63,242 nt of DNA from Phenylobacterium sp. GTDB taxonomy: Bacteria > Pseudomonadota > Alphaproteobacteria > Caulobacterales > Caulobacteraceae. The position numbers and the translations under genes are program-made. Position 1 is the first letter of the stretch. Every line of letters starts with the position of its first letter. Below the pieces are notes generated by a model. That model was not told the origin of the DNA, made no database searches, and was given only the letters and a program-made list of their open reading frames with translations. Below are positions 38,632 through 46,695 of this stretch, piece after piece. The stretch spans positions 1-63,242 of the forward strand of contig NZ_JAUYAF010000085.1 in assembly GCF_030693625.1 (NCBI RefSeq), in the 5' to 3' direction.

Positions 38632-38830
38632 CCTTCTCCCCTTGCGGGAGAAGGTGTCAGCGTAGCTGACGGATGAGGGGTCGCGCTGCGCTGCCAGGAC
38701 AAGAACTACCGTCATCCCGGCTCTCCGCTTCGGTATGGCCGGGATGACGGTGTGGGTTTGCTTGAAAGGCATATCGACCCCTCATCCGACCCTGCTCCGC
38801 AGGGCCACCTTCTCCCGCAAGGGGAGAAGG
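38632..38830. repeat. 199-bp nested inverted repeat between genes
   Basis: Outer arms 38632-38654 and 38808-38830 are perfect 23-base inverted copies that contain CTTCTCCCCTTGC. Middle arms 38671-38683 (GGATGAGGGGTCG) and 38775-38787 are perfect 13-base inverted copies. An inner pair 38708-38721 and 38738-38751 (14 bases, ACCGTCATCCCGGC) forms a hairpin. It lies between the kinase and sulfotransferase genes. The form matches an intergenic palindromic repeat element rather than a gene. Confidence 0.85.
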
Positions 38831-38835
38831 ACTCG

Positions 38836-39384
38836 CTAGGTGGCCGCGACGCCAGCGTTCAGCCTTGGAAAGACCGCCTCCGGGACGGGCACGCTCAGGA
38901 ACGGGCAGAGTTTGTCCCAGCCGTCGCCGGCGGTGATGTCCATTTCCAGCAGGTCGTCGGGCCGGTCCGCGAAATAGCGGCGAACATCGGCGTGGTGGCG
39001 GTGGAAGGACGCCGTCAGGATCGCTGTGTCGTAACCCACTGTCTCGTAGATCGCCATGCGTCGAGCGATGCGGTCGTGCTGGCCGGCGATGGGGCGTGGG
39101 TCAGCGGTGTGGGCATGGAGCATCGAGGCCAGCCAGGCGTCGAGCGGTCGGGTCATCAGCACGAACTTCGAGCCGGGGAAGATGTAGTCCAGGTACTTGT
39201 AGTGCAGGACGACGCCGTTCTCGCTGCCGCCTCGCAGGGTGCGCAGCTGCTCGAACCCGGGGCTCTGGGCGACCGGGTCATAGCCTAGCAGGGTCAGGGC
39301 CTCGCAGAACGAGGTGTTGCCCGTCCGCACCAGGCCTACGCCCCAGCAGCGGGGCGGAAGGTCGTCGTCCCGCGTCACTGACAA
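38836..39384 (-). CDS. Sulfotransferase-family protein
   Basis: A 182-residue protein with a 5'-phosphosulfate-binding-like motif near the start (GVGLVRTGNTSFCEALTLLGYDP; Arg, Thr/Gly loop), the usual PAPS-sulfotransferase signature, and a second region FVLMTRPLDAWLASML resembling the 3'-phosphate-binding strand with Arg and Asp. At 182 residues it is shorter than most Sulfotransfer_3/4 members. Its start overlaps the end of the M23 gene by ten bases, so it belongs to that leftward unit. Acceptor unknown. Confidence 0.7.
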   Translation of the reverse strand: MSVTRDDDLPPRCWGVGLVRTGNTSFCEALTLLGYDPVAQSPGFEQLRTLRGGSENGVVLHYKYLDYIFPGSKFVLMTRPLDAWLASMLHAHTADPRPIAGQHDRIARRMAIYETVGYDTAILTASFHRHHADVRRYFADRPDDLLEMDITAGDGWDKLCPFLSVPVPEAVFPRLNAGVAAT

Positions 39385-40295
39385 GCCTGCCCCGCGCGTT
39401 TGCGGTCATAGGCGGCCACCAGGCTCTGATAGGGGGGCAGGAAGGTGTGCAGCTTCACCGCCTTGCCGTCCGTCGAGGTTCCGGCCACCCCGGAGCGGAT
39501 CTCGAAGTGCATGTGGATGGTGGTGGGGGTGCCGCCGAAGTCGTTGGAGGCCTTGCCCAGGTTGTCGCCGGCCTTGACCACGGCGCCTTCCTTCACGGCC
39601 AGCTGGTTCATCCGCATGTGCAGGTAGCGATAGACGCGGTGCGGCGGCGCCGAGCCGGTCAGGGTGACGGTGTAGGTCCCCATGTCGGTGATGATCCCGT
39701 CCTCGGCGGCCACCACCCAGTGCTTGTCCTTCTTGCAGGTGGCCGGGCGGATGTCCTGGCCCTGGTGGCCCTTGCCGGTGGCGCAGAGGGGGCTCGCATG
39801 GCCGCGGCTCTCACAGAAGTTGTCGCGCCACGGCAGGCTGTAGTTGCTGGCGTCGCACTGGCTGGGCTTGTCCTTCGGGCCCATGCCGCCCCCGGCCCCA
39901 TAGACCTGGGAGTTGGCGAAGGCGTCGTCGGCGAAGGGGAAGCAGAGCTGGGGCGACCAGGCGGTGCGGTCGAGATAGCCGGAGCCGGACTTCGGCAGCA
40001 GGTCTCCGGCCGCAAAGTGGCCGAAGCTGCCGGCGGACGGGACGTCGGGGGTCTTCACCGGATCGACGGGGGCCTCGGCCTGGGCCTCGTCGGGGAGTTG
40101 CTCGGCGCCGCCGTCGCCGACCGGTTCATCGGGCTCGGCCGTGGCGCCGTCGGGCAGGGGGCCTCCCGGCAGGATGTCGCCCGCCGTGGTGTGCGTCGGC
40201 GCGGAGGATGGCGTTCCAAACCAGCCGGAATTGTATCCCACCAGGGCCAGGACCGCGAGAATGATGAGGATCAGGAAGATCAGAGGGGCGCGCAT
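39375..40295 (-). CDS. M23-family metallopeptidase, membrane-anchored
   Basis: A 306-residue protein: N-terminal transmembrane anchor (about 4-22), a Pro/Asp/Glu-rich linker (about 30-85), then a LytM/M23 fold with HxxxD at His177-Asp181 (GHQGQDI) and HMH at 261-263 (IHMHFEIR). These are the zinc ligands, so it is probably an active peptidoglycan endopeptidase facing the periplasm. It overlaps the sulfotransferase gene by ten bases and begins three bases after the hypothetical gene upstream, so all three form an operon. Confidence 0.88.
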   Translation of the reverse strand: MRAPLIFLILIILAVLALVGYNSGWFGTPSSAPTHTTAGDILPGGPLPDGATAEPDEPVGDGGAEQLPDEAQAEAPVDPVKTPDVPSAGSFGHFAAGDLLPKSGSGYLDRTAWSPQLCFPFADDAFANSQVYGAGGGMGPKDKPSQCDASNYSLPWRDNFCESRGHASPLCATGKGHQGQDIRPATCKKDKHWVVAAEDGIITDMGTYTVTLTGSAPPHRVYRYLHMRMNQLAVKEGAVVKAGDNLGKASNDFGGTPTTIHMHFEIRSGVAGTSTDGKAVKLHTFLPPYQSLVAAYDRKRAGQACQ

Positions 40296-40298
40296 CTC

Positions 40299-40913
40299 CT
40301 AGGCTCCCAGTCCGGCGGCCTGGCGGGCCGCCTTGCCCATGACGACGACGGTGCTCCTGACCACCAGGGAGCGCACATAGGTCTCGGTCCGGCAGCGGGG
40401 GTCCGAAGGCGCGTCGCAGCGCAGTTCGGCGGTGTAGAGCACGCCATAGCGGACGAAGCTGGCCAGCTGGCCGTCCACCGTGCGCTGCACCACCAGTTGC
40501 TCGGGCCCGACATTGGGCAGGTTCAGCTTGGAGCCCGCCGGCAGGGGCGTGGTTTGCGCCGTGCCGGTCAGCGAGACCCGCGCGCCCGAAAGGTTGGCGG
40601 TGATCGAATAGTAGTCGCCGAAGGAATAGATCCGCGCGCCGCCCATCAGGTCGGGGTCGGCGGGCAGCAGGATCGGCACCCGGGTCTTGTTCACCGCGGC
40701 CTGATCCAGGCCGCGTCCGATTGGGGAATTGCCGCCGCCGCTCTGGCGCAGGCCGCCCACCGCGCCGGCCCAGTCGACGCCGCCGGGGGGCGGGGGGCGG
40801 GTCGCGCCAGGACGGGTGGACGGCGCGGGCGTGGGCGCCACCTGGGCGCTGGCGGTCACCGCAGCGAGCGTCGCGCCCGCCACGATCAAGGCTCGGATCT
40901 TGGGATTTCGCAT
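40299..40913 (-). CDS. Secreted hypothetical protein
   Basis: A 204-residue protein with a signal peptide (about 1-23, MRNPKIRALIVAGATLAAVTA) and a proline-rich start of the mature chain (residues about 26-45). The body is beta-rich and unrecognised (ARIYSFGDYYSITANLSG, VQRTVDGQLASFVRYGV, and ELRCDAPSDPRCRTE with two Cys). First gene of the M23-sulfotransferase unit, three bases upstream of the M23 gene, so it may be a partner in cell-wall work. Function unknown. Confidence 0.72.
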   Translation of the reverse strand: MRNPKIRALIVAGATLAAVTASAQVAPTPAPSTRPGATRPPPPGGVDWAGAVGGLRQSGGGNSPIGRGLDQAAVNKTRVPILLPADPDLMGGARIYSFGDYYSITANLSGARVSLTGTAQTTPLPAGSKLNLPNVGPEQLVVQRTVDGQLASFVRYGVLYTAELRCDAPSDPRCRTETYVRSLVVRSTVVVMGKAARQAAGLGA

Positions 40914-41061
40914 TGGGCCCCCGCCATCACGTCAATGTCAAAGTCTCGCGCATTTGAGCTTCGCTGTTAACCCGGGGTTGCAGCAGGCGTGTGAATTTGG
41001 CGGTGGCGCGCCGAAAACGTTGGCGAATTCGCCTGAGGATTGAGCCGAGGCGCGGAGTGAG

Positions 41062-41078
41062 GTTGACCCTGGGTCAAC
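41062..41078. promoter_or_regulatory. 17-bp palindrome upstream of panD
   Basis: GTTGACCCTGGGTCAAC: perfect 8-bp arms around a central T, 18 bases upstream of the panD -35 element. It looks like a regulator site; the regulator is unknown. Confidence 0.5.
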
Positions 41079-41095
41079 ATGTTGCGTCGCGGCAA

Positions 41096-41124
41096 TTGAA
41101 CGGGCGCCCCTTACTGGCTATATG
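41096..41124 (+). promoter_or_regulatory. Sigma-70-type promoter of the panD operon
   Basis: TTGAAC (41096-41101), exactly 17 bases, TATATG (41119-41124), 56 bases upstream of the panD ATG. Both hexamers are near-consensus for the housekeeping sigma, so this is the best ordinary promoter in the window. Confidence 0.65.
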
Positions 41125-41179
41125 AAAGTCCTGTCGCGGGGCGGATTGCTGACCGCGCGCCTGTGCGTAAGGACGGCCT

Positions 41180-41536
41180 ATGCTGGTGACCCTGATGAAG
41201 GCCAAACTTCACCGTGCGACGGTGACCCAGGCCGACATGGACTATGAAGGCTCCATCGCCATAGACCGCGCTCTGCTGGACGCCTCTGGCATCCTGCCGC
41301 ACGAGCAGGTGGATGTGCTGAACATCACCACCGGCGCCCGCTTCACCACCTACGCCATCGAGGCGCCGCGCGGCTCCAAGGTGATCGGGGTCAACGGCGC
41401 CGCCGCCCGCCTGGTCCAGAAGGGCGACAAGGTCATCATTGTCACCTACGGCATGCTGCCGGCCGAGGAGGCCCGCAACTATTCGCCGACCGTCGTGCTG
41501 CTGGACGACGCCAACGAGATGAAGCAGGCCGCGTGA
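41180..41536 (+). CDS. panD: Aspartate 1-decarboxylase
   Basis: Makes beta-alanine from aspartate for pantothenate and coenzyme A. The 118-residue proenzyme is cleaved between Gly24 and Ser25 (DYEGS) to give the pyruvoyl cofactor; Lys9 (KAKLHR) and [10 protein letters not shown] and [17 protein letters not shown] are typical. Full length. The lipoprotein gene that follows overlaps it by four bases (GTGA), so they form one transcript from the promoter at 41096. Confidence 0.96.
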   Translation: MLVTLMKAKLHRATVTQADMDYEGSIAIDRALLDASGILPHEQVDVLNITTGARFTTYAIEAPRGSKVIGVNGAAARLVQKGDKVIIVTYGMLPAEEARNYSPTVVLLDDANEMKQAA

Positions 41537-41997
41537 GCCCGCGCCTGACCCTGGCGGCGGCCCTGGCTCTGAGCCTGGCGGCATGCTCGCCGGCGGTCCT
41601 CAAGGGCGTGGATACTGCGGCCCTGGATGCGGCGATCAACGACACGGTGGGCGACCCGGGAACCTGCGTGCTGATCGGCGAGACCGGTTCGGGGGAGATC
41701 GTCCACCGCTTCGGCTCCAACGTCACCTGCGCGCGGACCCTGCCGGCCTGCAACGGCGCGACACGGACGCTGGAAGACCTGTTGAACGTGACCTCAAAGA
41801 GCCGCCAGCCGGTGAACATCAGCTGCCCCAGCGCTCCGGACGGCGGGCGGACGGTGGGCTGGGCGGCCGGTCCGGTCGAGACCCACGACGAGCTGGTCTA
41901 CGCCGCGGCCATGGAAGGCCCCAACACCCCGCCCGGCGTGGTGATCGCCGACAAGCTGAAGTTCGCCTTCGAGAAGGTCGGCCTGATCAAGCGGTAG
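41533..41997 (+). CDS. Predicted lipoprotein, unknown
   Basis: A 154-residue lipoprotein: lipobox Cys18 (ALSLAAC), so membrane-anchored in the periplasm. The mature part has five further Cys (about [22 protein letters not shown]), so disulfides are probable. Not recognised. Start GTG overlaps the panD stop by four bases. A 14-bp stem-loop begins ten bases after the stop. Confidence 0.72.
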   Translation: MSPRLTLAAALALSLAACSPAVLKGVDTAALDAAINDTVGDPGTCVLIGETGSGEIVHRFGSNVTCARTLPACNGATRTLEDLLNVTSKSRQPVNISCPSAPDGGRTVGWAAGPVETHDELVYAAAMEGPNTPPGVVIADKLKFAFEKVGLIKR

Positions 41998-42006
41998 GCC
42001 GCGCCC

Positions 42007-42038
42007 TCTTTCCTCCCCCGTAAACGGGGGAGGAAAGA
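42007..42038. terminator. Strong stem-loop between convergent genes
   Basis: A 14-bp perfect stem (42007-42020 and 42025-42038) with TAAA loop and core TTCCTCCCCCG. Lies between the lipoprotein gene and the opposing SIMPL gene. The weak T-rich flank suggests a bidirectional terminator. Confidence 0.7.
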
Positions 42039-42044
42039 TCTCGT

Positions 42045-42782
42045 TTAGCGCGTCAGCTCGTAGAGCCCGGTCACGTCCACCCGCACCCGCAGCTCGCCGC
42101 CGGCGATGGGGGTGGAGCTGTCCTTTTCCATCCGCGCCGTGGCCATCATCGGCATGGGGGAGGGCGGGGTGTAGCCGCCGCCTTCGCTGAGCGTCACCAG
42201 GCGACCGACACGGTAGCCGGTGGCCCGCGCATAGAGGTTGGCCTTGTCGCTCAGCGCCTTGACCGCGGCCTCGCGGGCGGCGTTCTCGGCGGCGGTGGGA
42301 TCGGTGAGGCCAAAGGAGATGCCGTTCACCTGGTTGGCGCCGGCGCTGACCGTGGCGTCGACGGCCGAGCCCAGGCGGGCCAGGTCACGGACGGTGACGG
42401 TGACCTGGTTGGTCGCCTGATAGCCGCGCAGGCGGGGCGGGTTGTTCTCCACGTAGTCGTACTGCGCGTTGAGGTTGAGGCCCGAGGTCTGGATGTCCTT
42501 GTCGGCGATGCCGGCGCGGCGCAGGGCCGCGAAGATCTTGTTCATCTGCGTCGCGTTGGCGGCCATGGCGGCCGAGGCGGTGGGCGCCTCGGTGTTCACG
42601 CCGAGATTGATGGTGGCCATGTCCGGCGCGACGCGGCTCTCGCCATAGGCCGAGAGGTTCAGGGTGGTGGCGCGGAACATGGAGTCGGCGGCGGGCGGGG
42701 CGGCCTGGGCCAGGGCGGCGGGGGCCGCGATCGTGGTGGCCAGGAGCAGGCTGAGGGCGCCGGCGCGGACGAAGGTTTTCAT
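42045..42782 (-). CDS. SIMPL-domain (DUF541) periplasmic protein
   Basis: A 245-residue protein: signal peptide about 1-25 (MKTFVRAGALSLLLATTIAAP) then the SIMPL/DUF541 domain (NLSAYGESRVAPDMATINLGV, then IQTSGLNLNAQYDYVE and ELRVRVDVTGLYEL). Homologues occur in the periplasm and have been linked to oxidative stress, but the function is unsettled. Convergent with the panD unit across the stem-loop. No paralogue nearby. Confidence 0.85.
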   Translation of the reverse strand: MKTFVRAGALSLLLATTIAAPAALAQAAPPAADSMFRATTLNLSAYGESRVAPDMATINLGVNTEAPTASAAMAANATQMNKIFAALRRAGIADKDIQTSGLNLNAQYDYVENNPPRLRGYQATNQVTVTVRDLARLGSAVDATVSAGANQVNGISFGLTDPTAAENAAREAAVKALSDKANLYARATGYRVGRLVTLSEGGGYTPPSPMPMMATARMEKDSSTPIAGGELRVRVDVTGLYELTR

Positions 42783-42927
42783 AGGTATCTCCCAGAGGGT
42801 GCGAGCTTGACTGTAACACCCCGCATTTGAACGGTGAACGCGGCGCTGGGTTCCCTGATGACAAGGCCAAGCTGAACGGCGGCTTTAATGGTCGTGCAGC
42901 CCGTGGTAACCCGCCCCGTCGCTGCAG

Positions 42928-43003
42928 GGGCCTGTAGCTCAATGGTTAGAGCCGACCGCTCATAACGGTCTGGTTGTAGGTTCGAGTCCTACCGGGCCCA
43001 CCA
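42928..43003 (+). tRNA. tRNA with CAU anticodon (Ile2 or elongator Met)
   Basis: A 76-base tRNA with encoded CCA. Acceptor pairs GGGCCTG (42928-42934) with CGGGCCC (42993-42999), discriminator A at 43000, CCA 43001-43003; anticodon stem GACCG/CGGTC with CTCATAA loop, anticodon CAT at 42961-42963. The acceptor resembles the lysidine-modified isoleucine tRNA (Ile2) more than a Met tRNA, but that rests on memory. The opposite strand carries the end of the FAD oxidoreductase frame, which overlaps the tRNA's 3' half. Confidence 0.95.
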
Positions 43004-44192
43004 GCACGCTTCCGTCGATGCGGGCGGCGAGGGACGGGACGGAGGCGGCCCGGGACTGCTTCAAACGGGCGGGGCTGTAGATCTCAGCGTCCACGCCGTG
43101 GTCGGACAAGTCCTGAGGCGGGCGGCGGCCTCGCACCAGGGCGGCCGCCAGTCGAGATACGGCTGGGGCGGTCTGGATGCCAAAGCCCCCCAGCCCGGCC
43201 AGCCAGAAGAACCCCGGCGCGGCCTGCGACCAGCCGATCACCGGGGCGCGATCGGAGGCGAAGGTGCGCAGACCCGCCCAGCGGTGGTGGATTCGAGTCA
43301 CCGGATGATCGGCCACATCATGGAAGCGCAGCATGGCGCAGGCGATGTCCAACTCGTCGGGGGTCGCGTCACAGGGTGGGCTCGGCGCCTCATCGGCCGG
43401 GGTGATCAGCAGCCGCCCGCCGAAGGGGCGGAAGTAGAAGCGCTCGTCGATATCCTTCACCACCGGCCAGTCATGGAAGCCGATCTCGCGGGGCGCGTCG
43501 ACCAGGATGGCGGTCCTCAGCCGTGGCGTCAGGCCTATCGGCGCAAGCCCGGCGGCCTGGGCGGTTGCGTCGGCCCAGGCGCCCGTGGCGTTGACCAGGA
43601 TCGGCGCCAGGAGCAGAGCCTGGCGGGTCCGCACGCGCCATCGCGCGCCCTCGCGATCGATCTGCGGCCAGCCCGCGTCGGCGAGGATGACGGCGCCGGC
43701 CTCCCGCGCCCGGCGCACCATGCCGCCGTGCAGCCGCGCCACGTCCAGGTCTCCGGCCTCGGTCTCCAGCAGGGCGGTGGCGACAGCCTGTGGCCTCAGG
43801 ATCGGCGCCCGCCTCAAGGCCCCGTCACGGCCAAGCCGGCGCAGGGCGGCGACCCCAGCGCTCCCGCGGGCGAAGTCGTCAAGGCGGTCGGCCTGGTCAG
43901 CCCGGGCGATGTGCAGCACCGGCCGCGGGCTTAGCAGGCGCCCGGCGAAGCCGCGCGGCGGGTCCTCGAAGAACCCGCGGCTGGCGGCGGTCAGGGGCCA
44001 GACCGCAGGGCCGCCATAGGAGGGGATGTACATCGCCGCCGAGCGGCCGGTGGTGTGGTAGCCGAGCTGCGGCTCCTGCTCCACCAGGGCCACCCGGAGC
44101 TCGCCGGCGAGTTGGGCGGCCAGGCCCGCGCCGGCGATGCCGCCCCCCAGCACGACGACGTCGAAGCCCCTTCGCGAGGGACAGGCGCTCAT
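42960..44192 (-). CDS. FAD-dependent amino-acid-oxidase-like protein
   Basis: A 410-residue DAO-fold flavoprotein: N-terminal VVVLGGGIAGAGLAAQL (about residues 12-28), an acidic beta-2 (LVEQE), YHTTGRSAAMYIPSYG near the flavin, VNATGAWAD, and a C-terminal GLGGFGIQTAPA. It resembles D-amino-acid dehydrogenase or glycine oxidase-like enzymes; the substrate is unknown. The ATG at 44190-44192 overlaps the ubiV stop by four bases, so it is the last gene of the ubiTUV unit. Its final 14 codons lie antisense to the tRNA (stop 42960-42962), so the true C-terminus may be tRNA-antisense. Confidence 0.8.
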   Translation of the reverse strand: MSACPSRRGFDVVVLGGGIAGAGLAAQLAGELRVALVEQEPQLGYHTTGRSAAMYIPSYGGPAVWPLTAASRGFFEDPPRGFAGRLLSPRPVLHIARADQADRLDDFARGSAGVAALRRLGRDGALRRAPILRPQAVATALLETEAGDLDVARLHGGMVRRAREAGAVILADAGWPQIDREGARWRVRTRQALLLAPILVNATGAWADATAQAAGLAPIGLTPRLRTAILVDAPREIGFHDWPVVKDIDERFYFRPFGGRLLITPADEAPSPPCDATPDELDIACAMLRFHDVADHPVTRIHHRWAGLRTFASDRAPVIGWSQAAPGFFWLAGLGGFGIQTAPAVSRLAAALVRGRRPPQDLSDHGVDAEIYSPARLKQSRAASVPSLAARIDGSVLVGPVGLEPTTRPL

Positions 44193-45097
44193 GCCGCGGG
44201 CGCCCAGTCGACCCCCGCCCGGCCGTGCAGATAGCCGTTGACCAGGGGCCCCGGCGGCCCGGCTTCGCGAATCCGGGCCGCCAGGTCCTGGGGCGAGAGC
44301 CGCCCCTGGCTGAAGCCCCGGAAGGCCGCGATCACCTTGAGCATGTCCCCGGTGTGGGGCGACAGGCGCAGGGCTCCGACCCCGGCCGCGCGCAACTCGG
44401 CGATCGGCAGGTCGGCCACCTGCGTCCCATGGGAGAGGGTCTGGACGCCGTTCACCGCCAGGAAGTCCTGACCCTCCAGGGTCCGCACCGCGAGACCATC
44501 GGGATCGCGGTCGCAGACCAGCTGGCAGGAGTCCTTGTGCAGCCCCCGCACCCGGGCGTGGTAGCAGCGCCCCGACAGGGCGAGGGGCAGGCGCCCATAG
44601 GCGAAGAGCTCGATCTCCAGCCCGGGGCAGGCCTGGGCCAGGCGGCCGATAGCCGGCAGCGACAGCTCGACATTGGGGCACAGGCGGACACAGCCGCGAG
44701 CCATCAGCTCGCGCGCGGCGGCCTCGTTGTAGATGTTGAGCAGGGGCCCGGCCACGAAGGCCGCGCTGGGGGGGCGATGGGCCAGGGCCGAGACGTCGTT
44801 GATCTCCACCAGGCCCTCCCCACCGGCCAGCTGCGCGACGCCGCGGCGGTCACGGGGGGTCGTGGGCAGGGCCTGGGTCGACCAGACCACCGTCTTGCCG
44901 GCGCGCGTCAGCCGCTCGGCCGCCTCGGCCAGAGGCCCGGAGATGAAGGGCTCGCGCTTTCCACAGACCACCTCGCCCAGATAGACGCGGTCGAGATCGC
45001 TCTCCTCGGCGACAGCGGCGTAGAAGTCGGCGATGCGCTCGGGCGACCAGTTGAACAGCAGCGGGCCCAGGACGATCTCGATGTGGGCGTCGCTCAT
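44189..45097 (-). CDS. ubiV: UbiV, oxygen-independent ubiquinone hydroxylation
   Basis: A U32-family protein with a 4Fe-4S cluster, needed with UbiU and UbiT to hydroxylate the ubiquinone ring without oxygen. The 302 residues show four Cys at 45, 178, 191 and 195; the last three have the same spacing (13 and 4) as the E. coli UbiV cluster cysteines 180, 193, 197. The U32 signature RCYHARVRGLHKDSC fits. Start ATG at 45097 overlaps the end of ubiU by four bases. Well supported by family and operon. Confidence 0.9.
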   Translation of the reverse strand: MSDAHIEIVLGPLLFNWSPERIADFYAAVAEESDLDRVYLGEVVCGKREPFISGPLAEAAERLTRAGKTVVWSTQALPTTPRDRRGVAQLAGGEGLVEINDVSALAHRPPSAAFVAGPLLNIYNEAAARELMARGCVRLCPNVELSLPAIGRLAQACPGLEIELFAYGRLPLALSGRCYHARVRGLHKDSCQLVCDRDPDGLAVRTLEGQDFLAVNGVQTLSHGTQVADLPIAELRAAGVGALRLSPHTGDMLKVIAAFRGFSQGRLSPQDLAARIREAGPPGPLVNGYLHGRAGVDWAPAA

Positions 45098-46086
45098 CGC
45101 CAGGCCTTCCGGTAGGCGCCGGCGGTCTCCCGGCCGCCCTCGGCCAAGCCTGTGAGGCGCGCTTCGTAGGGGGCGGTGGTCTCGCCGCGGTCCAGGGCGT
45201 CGAGGGCGGCGCGGAAGGCTCCCGCCACCCGGGCCACATAGGCCTTGCCGCGCTGACGGCCCTCGATCTTCACCGCCCGGACCCCGGCGGTCCGCAGTTC
45301 CGCCAGCAGGGCCATGGCGTTGAGGCTGGTGGGGTCTTCGAAGAGGTGGGACGCGGTCCCCTCGGCCTCGAAGCGGCCCTTGCAGAGGGTTGGATAGCCG
45401 GCGGCCGTTCCCGGCGCGACCTGGTCGATCATGAAGCCCCCGAGGCGCGGGGTCAGCAGTCCGTCGGTCTCCTCCAGGGAGACGGCTTCGGGCGGTGAGC
45501 AAACCCCTGCCAGGTTGGGGGATTTGCCGGTGGCGTAGGAGGACAGGGCGCAGCGTCCCTCGGCCATGACGCAGAGCCCGCCATAGACAAAGGCCTCCAC
45601 CTCCACATCGGTCTCGCGCACCAGGGCGGCGATCTCCGGCGCGGACAGGACGCGGGGCAGGACCACCCGCTTCACGCCATAGGCCTGGGCGTAGAAGGCG
45701 ATGGCCTCGGCTGAGCCGGCGGCGGCCTGGACCGAGAGGTGGAGCCTCAACCCGGGATGCTGGGCCTGGGCGTAGGCCAGCACCCCCAGGTCGGCGACGA
45801 TGATGGCGTCGGCGCCCGCGGCCGCGGCGCTGTCCACCGAAGCCCGCCAGGCGTCGACCTCGCCGGCGCGGGCGAAGGTGTTCACCGCCACCAGCACCTT
45901 GCCGCCGCGATCATGGGCCCATGCGGCGGCCGCCTTCAATTCAGCGGGGGAAAAGTTCAGGCCGGGGAAGTTGCGGGCGTTGGTCTCATCGCGCAGGCCG
46001 CAATAGACGCTGTCGGCGCCGGCTTCGATAGCCGCCCGAAGCATGGCCGGCGAGCCGGCCGGGCAGACGAGTTCGATCGATCCCAT
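45094..46086 (-). CDS. ubiU: UbiU, oxygen-independent ubiquinone hydroxylation
   Basis: A U32-family iron-sulfur protein that forms a heterodimer with UbiV. The 330 residues (ATG at 46086; the earlier GTG adds three residues) contain Cys172, Cys179, Cys196 and Cys235, with spacings 7, 17 and 39 identical to the E. coli UbiU cluster ligands (169, 176, 193, 232). Motifs AGADSVYCGL and KIEGRQRGKAYV also match. Coupled to ubiT (TGATG) and ubiV (ATGA). This is one of the best-supported calls in the window. Confidence 0.93.
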   Translation of the reverse strand: MGSIELVCPAGSPAMLRAAIEAGADSVYCGLRDETNARNFPGLNFSPAELKAAAAWAHDRGGKVLVAVNTFARAGEVDAWRASVDSAAAAGADAIIVADLGVLAYAQAQHPGLRLHLSVQAAAGSAEAIAFYAQAYGVKRVVLPRVLSAPEIAALVRETDVEVEAFVYGGLCVMAEGRCALSSYATGKSPNLAGVCSPPEAVSLEETDGLLTPRLGGFMIDQVAPGTAAGYPTLCKGRFEAEGTASHLFEDPTSLNAMALLAELRTAGVRAVKIEGRQRGKAYVARVAGAFRAALDALDRGETTAPYEARLTGLAEGGRETAGAYRKAWR

Positions 46087-46610
46087 CAGGCCCACGCAGC
46101 CTTGGCGCTGGCGGCCGTGCGGGCGAAGCGGACGGCTTCGTTGGCCATCTGGCTGGCTGGTCCCGACAGGCCCAGCAGGTCGGCGAGAGTCAGGTCGGCG
46201 GCCTCCAGGGTGTTGTGCAGGGCCATCACCGCCTCGATGTCGCCGCTCACCCGGATCGCCCTGGAAAAGAACGCGGCGTCGGCGTCCACGGAGCCGTCGA
46301 ACAAGCCTAGCAGGGCGCCGAGCGGGCCCTCGATCCGCGCAACGCTGGGTGAGCGGTCGTTGCGCCGACGCACCTGGACACCCGCCGAGGCGCCCTGCGG
46401 AGCGAGCCGGAAGGCCACCGGAGATCCGTCGGGGACAATCACGAAAGCCGCCTCGCCAAAGGCGCCCAGCCGCTCAAAGACCTCGGGCCGCCGCCGAGCC
46501 AGCCGCCGCAGGGCCGCACTCAGCACCCACTCGGCCGGTGGTCGCAAGGCCATCAGCAGCTCGGCGGCGTCGCCCTGTCGTCGGGCTCGGAGCCTGTGTC
46601 TCGTACGCAT
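46086..46610 (-). CDS. ubiT: UbiT, SCP2-domain ubiquinone accessory factor
   Basis: A 174-residue SCP2-like sterol/lipid-carrier domain protein: ASAGVQVRRRNDRSPSVARIEG and the C-terminal helix pair RVSGDIEAVMALHNTLEAADL fit UbiT, the lipid-binding partner of UbiU/UbiV. The start is the ATG at 46610 with AGAGG upstream; an earlier ATG at 46682 adds an Arg-rich stretch that is not conserved. Order ubiT-ubiU-ubiV-FAD enzyme, all overlapping, makes one leftward operon. Suggests quinone synthesis under low oxygen. Confidence 0.88.
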   Translation of the reverse strand: MRTRHRLRARRQGDAAELLMALRPPAEWVLSAALRRLARRRPEVFERLGAFGEAAFVIVPDGSPVAFRLAPQGASAGVQVRRRNDRSPSVARIEGPLGALLGLFDGSVDADAAFFSRAIRVSGDIEAVMALHNTLEAADLTLADLLGLSGPASQMANEAVRFARTAASAKAAWA

Positions 46611-46695
46611 GAGCGGAACCTCTTCGGCCACCAACTTGGCGCGCGTCCTGCGGCGCGGGGAACGGCCCAATGGCCGCCGCACCCGCGGAACTTGC

